A stretch of 64,000 bases of DNA from RGIG529 sp050950425 (GTDB lineage: Bacteria; Bacillota; Clostridia; Oscillospirales; Oscillospiraceae). Shown here piece after piece: positions 57,855-64,000 of the stretch. The DNA lies in NCBI GenBank assembly GCA_050950425.1, contig JBMNHO010000002.1, positions 930,001-994,000 of the forward strand, written 5' to 3'. A model generated the notes under the pieces. That model did not search any database and was not told the origin of the DNA. It was given only the letters and a program-made list of their open reading frames with translations. Position numbers and translations under genes: made by a program. Within the stretch, counting starts at the first letter, position 1, and each line of letters starts with the position of its first letter.

Positions 57855-57884
57855 ACTATACCAAACCTCCCCCCGCTTTGTCAA
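57855..57884 (-). promoter_or_regulatory. rRNA promoter P5 (most distal)
   Basis: TTGACA (57884-57879) and TATAGT (57860-57855), spacer 18 bp. Confidence 0.8.
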
Positions 57885-57951
57885 CTCCTTTTTTCCCTTT
57901 TCTTCCCCTTTTTTTGCTTTTCTTTACTACTTCACATGTTCTGTTTTGTTA

Positions 57952-57996
57952 AAAAACATCCGTATCCACTGCACACCAATGGATACAGATGTTTTT
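57952..57996 (-). terminator. Terminator after mscS, upstream of the rRNA promoters
   Basis: A 17-nt stem with one mismatch (57952-57968 with 57980-57996), 11-nt loop, followed by T-rich sequence on the minus strand. It separates mscS transcription from the rRNA promoter array. Confidence 0.75.
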
Positions 57997-58120
57997 CTCC
58001 GTTCGGCTTCCGGCCTTCCTTTTTTGCCGTTTTCTATGTTGTTTTCCACAACTGAGTGGATTTCATGTGATTCTCCCCCTCTTTTCTTTCCCTTTTTCGT
58101 GTCATTTTTGAGAAAAGAAT

Positions 58121-59023
58121 CTATCCTTTCAGCGACTCTGCATGATCCATCTTGTTCCTTATCACAACCGCTTGATACAAATAGGGGATTTCAATGCCGG
58201 CTTTCTCATATTCCTTTTTGGTGCTTCGCAAAATATCACTTTTCATTTGCGCCGCCACAATGGCGTCCGCCGCCCACACAAATGCACGTATCGTGATGCC
58301 GGAGGTGCTGAACTTTTGCACGCGAACCAGCACCTCCGGCACATCGTTTTCCTTGTCTGCCTCCGTTCGTACATCCAAATAACGGGGATGGCGCCGCACC
58401 TGTTCTTCTAAAATCTGAATGGCCAGCTCCAAATCAGACGTGCAGGCCACCTCCAGATCGAGAAAAAGGCAGACCATGCCGCTGCCATAGCTGGCATTTT
58501 CGATCACTTCCGTGTTCATCGTACTGTTGGGGATGATCAGCCGGTTGTTCTCAAAGGTGCGGATGATGGTGTGGCGCAGGGTGATCTCCTCCACTATGCC
58601 CGTGATGTTCTGATCCAAATACCGAATGATGTCCCCCACGCGAAAGGGCTTGAACACGCCGATCAAAGCGCCGCTAACCAGGTTGCCGATGGAGGCCTGG
58701 GCCGCTACGCTGAGGGCCACCGCGGCAATTCCGGAGCCGGCCAAAAGCGACGTGGTGATATTGTTCAGCCCCGGCACCTGCCCCACAACAGCCATGGCCC
58801 CGCCTAGATAGATCAGCCCGACCACAATCCGACGCAGCAGGTTGATCCCCGCGACGATCTGTTCTTTGCCGCCTCTGGCCTCGATGCGCCGGATCCACAT
58901 CCGAAACAGCCGTTTCGCGACCAGCGCAACCACCAGAGTGACACCAATGACAATCAAAACGTACAGTATGACCCCAAAAACAGATCCCATATCTGCCTGC
59001 AGCCAATTCATGATCATTTGCAT
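58121..59023 (-). CDS. Small-conductance mechanosensitive channel, MscS family
   Basis: A 300-residue channel that opens on membrane tension during osmotic downshock. Three N-terminal membrane segments are seen; the pore helix TM3 and following beta domain match MscS in SGIAAVALSVAAQASIGNLV and IGVFKPFRVGDIIRY. The C-terminal alpha/beta vestibule domain follows; the last 25 residues are charged. ATG 59023 (MQMIMNWLQ) has AAAGG about 12 bp upstream; an ATG at 59011 is also possible. Monocistronic. Confidence 0.92.
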   Translation of the reverse strand: MQMIMNWLQADMGSVFGVILYVLIVIGVTLVVALVAKRLFRMWIRRIEARGGKEQIVAGINLLRRIVVGLIYLGGAMAVVGQVPGLNNITTSLLAGSGIAAVALSVAAQASIGNLVSGALIGVFKPFRVGDIIRYLDQNITGIVEEITLRHTIIRTFENNRLIIPNSTMNTEVIENASYGSGMVCLFLDLEVACTSDLELAIQILEEQVRRHPRYLDVRTEADKENDVPEVLVRVQKFSTSGITIRAFVWAADAIVAAQMKSDILRSTKKEYEKAGIEIPYLYQAVVIRNKMDHAESLKG

Positions 59024-59049
59024 AAATGATACGCCTTTCTTTTTTTGTC

Positions 59050-59078
59050 ATGGTACCATAAAACCAAGCAAAATACAA
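59050..59078 (-). promoter_or_regulatory. mscS promoter
   Basis: On the minus strand TTGTAT (59078-59073) and TACCAT (59055-59050), spacer 17 bp. Confidence 0.6.
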
Positions 59079-59092
59079 TGATATAAAACGTG

Positions 59093-59132
59093 ACGCCGGC
59101 AGCGCAAAAAAGTCCTTTTGCGCTGCCGGCGT
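59093..59132 (-). terminator. Hairpin terminator downstream of but
   Basis: A perfect 17-bp stem (59093-59109 with 59116-59132) with a 6-nt loop, then CACGTTTTAT on the minus strand. It is about 150 bp past the but stop; the stretch between holds nothing I recognise. Confidence 0.7.
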
Positions 59133-59284
59133 GTCCTAGACCAGAAACAGGAGCAGAAGCGGCCTGGCCGCGTTCCAAATCGTTATATTATATGTATCTT
59201 TCTATCTGCCGTCTCTTCGCCCACCAGGGCAGCCGCCCCGCCCGGCAGCCGGCAGGTATGCAAACACCACAAACGCAACGGTTT

Positions 59285-60628
59285 TTACCGGTTGCTGTGA
59301 CGCCAAATTTTCATCTTTTCCGCTTCCTGGATCAGCTGATCCCGGAAGTCCGGATGGGCAATGCTGATCAAGGCCTCCGCCCGCTCCCAGGTGGACAGGC
59401 CCTTCAGGTTCACCATGCCATATTCCGTTACAACGTAATGGATGCAGGAGCGCGGGTCCGTGGTGATGGTGCCAACGGGCAGCGTGGGGACAATGCGGCT
59501 CCTGACAGCGCCGTCCTTCCCCGTAACGGTGGAGGCCAGGCAGATAAAGCTCTTTCCGCCCTTGGACTGGTACGCGCCCATGGCGAAGTCCAGCTGGCCG
59601 CCGGTGCCCGAAATATGTTTCAGCCCGGCAGACTCGGCGTTGATCTGGCCGAACAGATCTATTTCAATGGCGTTGTTGATGGAGACAAAATTGTCAATCT
59701 GGGCGATGACATGGACATCATTGGTGTAATCCACAGGCGCGCTCATCACATCCGGATTTTGCCGCACATAGTCATACAGCTTTTTGGTTCCCGCGGCAAA
59801 CGCGAAAATCTGGCGGCCCTTGTCCAGGTTTTTGTACCGTCCGGTGATTTTCCCGGCAACTGTCATGTCTACAAACGCATCCACATACATCTCGGTGTGA
59901 ACGGACAAATCCTTCAAATCAGACTCCGCAATCATAGCGCCGATGGTGTTGGGCATGCCGCCGATGCCAAGCTGCAGGCAGGCGCCGTTTTGAATCTGCG
60001 GCACCACAAGGTTTGCCACTGCCCGGTCTACGTCGGTGGGCGGCGCGCCGGCGCCCAGCTGGGCAACCTCCGGATTGTCCCCCTGCACCACCATGGCCAC
60101 GTCACGAATGTTGATCTCCGTGCCGCTCAGGCCGTTGACCCAGGGCAGGTTTTCGTTGACTTCAACAATGATGCACTTTGCCCTTGCCAGAATATCGGCA
60201 ATGTGGGAGCAGGCCAGGCCAAAGTTAAAGTTCCCGTGGGCGTCCATCGGCGTGGTCTGCAGCATAACAACATCAACCGGTGCAAGGTTTTCCCGGTAGA
60301 ACCGGGGCAGCTCGGAATAGCGCATGGGAGTAAAAAAGCCCATGCCCTTGCTCATAATTTTCCGGTCCACGCCGCTAAAGTGCCAAGAGTTCCATGTAAA
60401 ATGATCCCCGGCGTCCTCCGCCTTGGCAATTTCAGGCATCCACATGGTTACGCCGCCGCGAATTTTCACGTCGGTCAGCTCGTCCTTTCGGGCAGCCAGC
60501 GCCTTGTCCAACACAATAGGGTGGTTTGTGCACCAGGCGTAATCCACCCAGTCGCCGCTTTTGACCACCTTGACCGCCTCTTCCGGGGTGGTCAATTTCT
60601 GCTGATACTGTTCCTGATAGTTGTTCAT
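59285..60628 (-). CDS. but: Butyryl-CoA:acetate CoA-transferase
   Basis: Moves CoA from butyryl-CoA to acetate, the last step of butyrate formation in many gut Clostridia. The 447-residue protein matches the But/4-hydroxybutyrate CoA-transferase family: SGDWVDYAWCTN and GAGAPPTDVDRAV, the likely catalytic Glu246 in SVHTEMYVDAFVD, the GQINAESAGLKHISGTGGQ segment, and the C-terminal EAEKMKIWRHSNR. Butyryl rather than 4-hydroxybutyryl or propionyl preference is a close-homology judgement from memory. ATG 60628 follows GAGGAG. No thl-hbd-crt-bcd cluster is nearby. Confidence 0.88.
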   Translation of the reverse strand: MNNYQEQYQQKLTTPEEAVKVVKSGDWVDYAWCTNHPIVLDKALAARKDELTDVKIRGGVTMWMPEIAKAEDAGDHFTWNSWHFSGVDRKIMSKGMGFFTPMRYSELPRFYRENLAPVDVVMLQTTPMDAHGNFNFGLACSHIADILARAKCIIVEVNENLPWVNGLSGTEINIRDVAMVVQGDNPEVAQLGAGAPPTDVDRAVANLVVPQIQNGACLQLGIGGMPNTIGAMIAESDLKDLSVHTEMYVDAFVDMTVAGKITGRYKNLDKGRQIFAFAAGTKKLYDYVRQNPDVMSAPVDYTNDVHVIAQIDNFVSINNAIEIDLFGQINAESAGLKHISGTGGQLDFAMGAYQSKGGKSFICLASTVTGKDGAVRSRIVPTLPVGTITTDPRSCIHYVVTEYGMVNLKGLSTWERAEALISIAHPDFRDQLIQEAEKMKIWRHSNR

Positions 60629-60823
60629 AAAGCTCCTCTTTCTCCTTTTCCCTAAACCTGCGTCGATTCTTCCGCTCCAACGCCCTGTCTGACCGGTCTT
60701 CCCAAATGTCCCAACATAATGATTCGATTCGGAGCCGCCAAACAAGGCGGCAAACCAAATTCATAAATCGTATATGCCATTTTTGGCGTGCGAATATTTT
60801 GTATACTAATAATTTGCGATTGC

Positions 60824-60852
60824 AGTATATCAGCTTGTTTGCCTATTGTCAA
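60824..60852 (-). promoter_or_regulatory. but promoter
   Basis: TTGACA (60852-60847) and TATACT (60829-60824), spacer 17 bp, on the minus strand. A second AGTATA copy 16 bp downstream forms an inverted repeat with the -10 box. The untranslated leader is long, about 190 nt. Confidence 0.82.
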
Positions 60853-60908
60853 CAATTTCACCCGAATTTTCGAAATAAACTTTTCTGTTTTCACAGAAAA
60901 TGAGATGA

Positions 60909-60941
60909 GCCCGCTTGAATGGGCCACCCATTCAAGCGGGC
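60909..60941 (-). terminator. Hairpin after the HAD gene
   Basis: A perfect 15-bp stem (60909-60923 with 60927-60941) with a 3-nt loop, 26 bp past the HAD stop. The T-run on the minus strand is weak (TCATCTCATTTTC). Confidence 0.6.
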
Positions 60942-60966
60942 AAGCGGAATTCTGTCTGAATCCCGT

Positions 60967-61629
60967 TCATAGCAGATGTTCCGCTTCCAGCCATGAGAGA
61001 ACCTCGCCCAGGCGGCCCGCAACCTTTCGAGGGTGAAACGGGAGAAACGCCTCCCTCGGCGTGGTGCCTGTGGCGACGGCCGCAAAATCCACTTCTGCCC
61101 GTGCGGCGGCTTGGGCGTCAACGACTGTGTCGCCGATGTACAGGGTGTGTTCTTTCCCGACGCCACACCGCGTCATCGCTTCCAAAAGCCCCCCGGGGTC
61201 CGGCTTGGGGCGGGGAATGCTGTCCACTCCCACCAAAGTGCGGAAAAAGGGGCGTGCGCCCGTGTATGTCAGCATGGCTTCCAGCCTTGCGACGGGTCTC
61301 GTGCTGACCACCGCCATCTGGCACCCTTTTTCCTGCAATACCCGGAGCATCGGCAGCGTGTCCGGAAACAAACGCAGCGCCCGTTCCATGATCTGATCCG
61401 CCTTTCGGGAGTACCGGCTTCGAAACATCTCCCTTTTTTCCGCGGATCGCTCCCCCGTTACCATGCTGAAGCTGTCCTCCAGCGTATACCCGATGGTGCG
61501 GCGCAGGATGTCGTCCGGATAATCGGGATATCCCATGGAGCAGAGGGCATGGCGAAAGCATGCCAAAATGCCCCCTGTCGCGTCTCCCAGGGTATAGTCC
61601 AGGTCAAACAATACGGTATGATACGCCAT
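60967..61629 (-). CDS. HAD-family hydrolase, phosphoglycolate phosphatase-like
   Basis: A 220-residue haloacid dehalogenase superfamily phosphatase. Motif I is FDLDYTLGD (nucleophile D9, acid/base D11), motif II is in VVSTRP, the motif III Lys in RPKPDPGGLLEAM, and motif IV in YIGDTVVDAQAA. A four-helix C1 cap lies between motifs I and II, as in Gph and PpaX. The substrate is not predictable. ATG 61629 follows AAAGGAGA. It lies 12 bp after the shortened rpoN-like gene and is probably co-transcribed. Confidence 0.9.
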   Translation of the reverse strand: MAYHTVLFDLDYTLGDATGGILACFRHALCSMGYPDYPDDILRRTIGYTLEDSFSMVTGERSAEKREMFRSRYSRKADQIMERALRLFPDTLPMLRVLQEKGCQMAVVSTRPVARLEAMLTYTGARPFFRTLVGVDSIPRPKPDPGGLLEAMTRCGVGKEHTLYIGDTVVDAQAAARAEVDFAAVATGTTPREAFLPFHPRKVAGRLGEVLSWLEAEHLL

Positions 61630-61641
61630 GTTTCGTCTCCT

Positions 61642-62787
61642 TTAATGCGGGCGCGGAAAAAAGTATCCAAACGGAAACACACCGCTGCTGCATTGCAAAT
61701 ATTTGTCCCGGACCACCCGCCCCATCTCCCGCTCCGATATCTTGATGCGGAGCGCGGCGTCCCGCAAGGGAAAAGGCACCAAATGCCCCGGCCCGTTCCG
61801 AAAAAACAAAGACTGTACCGATACAATTTCCTTCACGCAGGCAAGCAGGATGTGACGCCGGCGCTCCATGCCTCGGATCAGCCACTGGGCCTGCCGCAGC
61901 CGAGCCGACAAATACTCCTTCACCTCCGGATCACCCGTCGTCTTCAGCATATGCCGGTAATCCTCACTGATGGAAAGCCCCGGGAAAAAGTAATCATTTG
62001 TCAATATCTCAAAATGCCCCGGAAATTTCACAACGAACACATCCGGGTGGAGATAAGGCAAATTCTCCCGCTTGGAAAATTCAGCGCCGGGCCTTGGGTT
62101 GAGGGAGCGAATCACGCTGCACGCCTCCCGCACCTGCGCCCCTTCCGCCTGCAAAGAGCCGGCGATCAGCGCCGTATTGCGTTCCGCCATGGCCGCAAGA
62201 TGATGTTTCACAATCTGAATCGGCAGCGACGCCTCGGTTTCGCCTCTTCTCCGCAGCTGAAGGTACAGGCAATCCTGCAAATCCTTGGCGCCGACGCCGG
62301 CAGGGTCCAAAGACCGCACAATTTCCAGCGCCTCTTGCATCACCCGCGCGGAGACGCCGGTGCAGCGGGCCATTTCCTCTTCCGTTTCCTGTAAATATCC
62401 GTTGTCATCCAAATTTTCGATGACATATTGGGCTGCCTGCTTCTGCTCCTTTGGCAGATCCAGCATACGCAGCTGGGCCTCCAGGTAAAACCCCAGGTCT
62501 TCCTCTACGGCGCCATAATTCGACACGGGGTCGTCCGGTTCTCCCGCGTCGGCTTCATAATAAGGCTTGTTTTGCGCATCCGCGGTTTCCAGCCATTCCA
62601 GCTTCCGCTCTGTTTCATCGTCCTTTTTATGACGGCAGGAGTCTTCCACCTCCAGCACCGGATTTTCATGCAGCATATCTTCCAGATAGACCCGTAGCTC
62701 CTGGGCGCTCATTTGCAGCATTTTATAATATTGTGCCTCCCGTGCGGACTTTGCCCACTCTTTCTTTGGCATCTGATTTGTTTCCAC
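61642..62787 (-). CDS. RNA polymerase sigma-54 (RpoN)-like protein, lacking the RpoN box
   Basis: A sigma-54 relative of 381 aa. An N-terminal activator-interaction stretch (MLQMSAQELRVYLEDMLHEN) is present but short, and the core-binding domain is seen around residues 100-300. The helix-turn-helix region reads RDAALRIKISEREMGRVVRD where sigma-54 normally has a TVSR-type recognition helix, and the protein stops at GVFPFGYFFPRPH, so the RpoN box (ARRTVAKYR-type motif) and about the last 80-100 residues are missing. No frameshifted continuation is visible; HAD follows 12 bp later. The start may be GTG 62787 or ATG 62772. Confidence 0.8.
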   Translation of the reverse strand: METNQMPKKEWAKSAREAQYYKMLQMSAQELRVYLEDMLHENPVLEVEDSCRHKKDDETERKLEWLETADAQNKPYYEADAGEPDDPVSNYGAVEEDLGFYLEAQLRMLDLPKEQKQAAQYVIENLDDNGYLQETEEEMARCTGVSARVMQEALEIVRSLDPAGVGAKDLQDCLYLQLRRRGETEASLPIQIVKHHLAAMAERNTALIAGSLQAEGAQVREACSVIRSLNPRPGAEFSKRENLPYLHPDVFVVKFPGHFEILTNDYFFPGLSISEDYRHMLKTTGDPEVKEYLSARLRQAQWLIRGMERRRHILLACVKEIVSVQSLFFRNGPGHLVPFPLRDAALRIKISEREMGRVVRDKYLQCSSGVFPFGYFFPRPH

Positions 62788-62956
62788 CTTGGATTCTCAT
62801 CCTTTCTTCCGTCTGCCGCAATGCATCGCTCCCTGAATGGAGCGGGCAGCACCTGCTTCCTGTTTTTGAGATGGCGCCACGCCTGTTTTTCTTTGTTCTG
62901 CTTTGTTCGCCTCTTAGTATACCCTTTGCCGGAAAAAAACGCAACTCTTTCTCAAC

Positions 62957-62985
62957 TTGCCTTTGCTCCCTTTTTTTGATATAAT
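62957..62985 (+). promoter_or_regulatory. gdpP promoter
   Basis: TTGCCT (62957-62962) and TATAAT (62980-62985), spacer 17 bp, 85 bp before the gdpP ATG. Confidence 0.7.
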
Positions 62986-63069
62986 GAACTACCTTGGTTT
63001 CCTTTTTACGAGACAAAATGCGGGAAACCGCCTTTGTTCATTTTCAATCCTGTTTGGGAGGACACCGGC

Positions 63070-64000
63070 ATGAATAAAAAAAATATATCCCGTCTGCTGG
63101 AGCCGCGCATCCGGCTATATTTCTTTTTCCTGGTGGCGTTTGCCATCGCTTCCGCGTTTTTTAACTATTACCTGGCCGGTATTGAAGCGGCTGTGGTTGT
63201 TGTTTTATATCTTTATTTTTACACGACCAATGTGCGGCGCCAGCGCCAAATCCTGCAATACATTGAAACGGTTACCTACGATGTGGACACGGCCACGAAA
63301 GACACCATGCTCAATTCCCCTTTGCCCATGGTCATCTTTAATCCGGAAACGGAAGAAGTCATTTGGAGCAACGAGCGGTTCCTGCAGGCATCCGGCGAGC
63401 GGGATCACTTGTTTGACACGAAGATCACAAACGCGGTCCCCTCTTTTTCCGCCCGCTGGCTGATGGAAGGGAAAACGGAGTGCCCCGAGCTTGTGGAAAT
63501 GGACAAGCGCAAATATTTGGTGTTCGGCCATCTGGTGCGAACGGATGAAAAGCACCCGTCCCGGGGGCTTTTGGCAACCACTTATTGGGTGGATGTGACG
63601 GGTTTTGCCAGTATCCGGGCAGAATATGCCTCCAGCCGCCCTGTGGTTGCCATTATCATGCTGGATAATTACGAGGAAATTGTCAAAAATCTGTCTGATA
63701 ACGCAAAGTCGGCCATGCTCGCCTCCATCGACGATTTGGTGGTGGAGTGGATCACGCCGGCAAAGGGTCTTTTGTGCCGGTATGACAGAGATCGTTATCT
63801 GTTTTTCTTCGAGTCCCGCTTTTTGCCCGCCTTCCGGGAGGGTAAGTTTGCCCTGCTGGAGGCCGTGCGTACCGTTGTGAACCCCGCGGGCATCGCCGCC
63901 ACTGTCAGCATCGGCATGGGAAAAGACGGGGAGACCATCGGCGATTTGTTCCAGTATGCCGCCCTTTCCATTGAAATGGCGCTGTCCCGGGGGGGCGACC
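63070..64000 (+). CDS. gdpP: GdpP/YybT-type cyclic-di-AMP phosphodiesterase (partial, N-terminal part)
   Basis: About 310 N-terminal residues; the rest, including the DHH/DHHA1 phosphodiesterase domain, is past the window end. Two membrane segments (residues about 15-35 and 38-56) are followed by a PAS-like domain (PLPMVIFNPETEEVIWSNER) and a degenerate GGDEF domain (VVAIIMLDNYEEIVKNLSD, then DRDRYLFFFESRFLP and ATVSIGMGKDG), the domain order of GdpP. ATG 63070 follows GGGAGGAC. The call rests on this architecture. Confidence 0.9.
   Translation, partial: MNKKNISRLLEPRIRLYFFFLVAFAIASAFFNYYLAGIEAAVVVVLYLYFYTTNVRRQRQILQYIETVTYDVDTATKDTMLNSPLPMVIFNPETEEVIWSNERFLQASGERDHLFDTKITNAVPSFSARWLMEGKTECPELVEMDKRKYLVFGHLVRTDEKHPSRGLLATTYWVDVTGFASIRAEYASSRPVVAIIMLDNYEEIVKNLSDNAKSAMLASIDDLVVEWITPAKGLLCRYDRDRYLFFFESRFLPAFREGKFALLEAVRTVVNPAGIAATVSIGMGKDGETIGDLFQYAALSIEMALSRGGD

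Noticed and set aside
57952..57996. Possible CRISPR-like or IS end repeat
   Set aside because: Single inverted repeat with terminator character; no repeat-spacer periodicity or transposase anywhere in the window.

Overview
This 64 kb window looks like core chromosome from an anaerobic, spore-forming, fairly GC-rich Clostridia (Firmicutes/Bacillota) bacterium. A gut-type member of the Ruminococcaceae/Oscillospiraceae side of the class is the best guess. The evidence is a SleB-type cortex-lytic enzyme, an AbrB/SpoVT-like regulator, a T-box leader, a butyryl-CoA:acetate CoA-transferase, a 2-hydroxyacyl-CoA dehydratase-type activase pair, strong Gram-positive Shine-Dalgarno sites, and a 16S rRNA of clostridial character. 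I see no phage, transposon, plasmid or CRISPR signature. The taxonomic statement is inference from gene content; no alignment was run.

Layout. 1-3.9 kb (minus): the N-terminal part of tex (cut by the window edge), a small unknown gene, galU, queT and hsp20. 4.2-9.8 kb (plus): rsmA, GTP-type pckA, then a two-gene unit that reads as a serine palmitoyltransferase-like alpha-oxoamine synthase plus a short-chain reductase, then a DUF554 membrane protein. 10.0-18.0 kb (plus): a complete arginine operon argG-H-C-J-B-D-F behind one consensus promoter and ending in a strong terminator. 18.1-27.8 kb (plus): pyrE-radC-uvrB-uvrA, a small membrane-anchored protein, recD2 and comFC. 28.0-34.2 kb: a stand-alone mreB, abrB (minus), and an activase plus dehydratase-like pair. 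34.2-39.5 kb (minus): ilvB-ilvN-ilvC-ilvD behind a T-box leader. 39.8-44.6 kb (minus): lepB, a YhaN/YhaO-like ATPase and nuclease pair, and ymdB. 44.8-50.2 kb: fsa, a small membrane protein, aroF-tyrA (minus) behind an attenuator with an aromatic-rich leader peptide, sleB, and a TVP38/DedA membrane protein. 50.3-51.8 kb: proS. 51.9-57.4 kb (minus): a full rRNA operon, transcribed 16S, tRNA-Ala, tRNA-Ile, 23S, tRNA-Lys, tRNA-Glu, 5S, driven by five tandem consensus promoters (57.59-57.88 kb). 58.1-64 kb: mscS, but, a HAD phosphatase and a shortened rpoN-like gene (all minus), then gdpP (plus, cut by the window end).

Most of the window is biosynthesis (Arg, branched-chain and aromatic amino acids, pyrimidine), DNA repair (RadC, UvrAB, RecD2, YhaNO), envelope biology (MreB, LepB, GalU, MscS, TVP38) and fermentation (but, pckA).

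The most unusual signals are: (i) the aroF leader peptide with a run of Phe/Tyr/Trp codons overlapping a hairpin ahead of a terminator; (ii) the serine palmitoyltransferase/ketoreductase-like pair, which suggests sphingoid-base synthesis in a Clostridia genome; (iii) the five-promoter array of the rRNA operon and the placement of two tRNAs between 23S and 5S; (iv) an RpoN-like protein that stops before the RpoN box and has a degenerate helix-turn-helix; and (v) a structured, gene-free stretch upstream of sleB.
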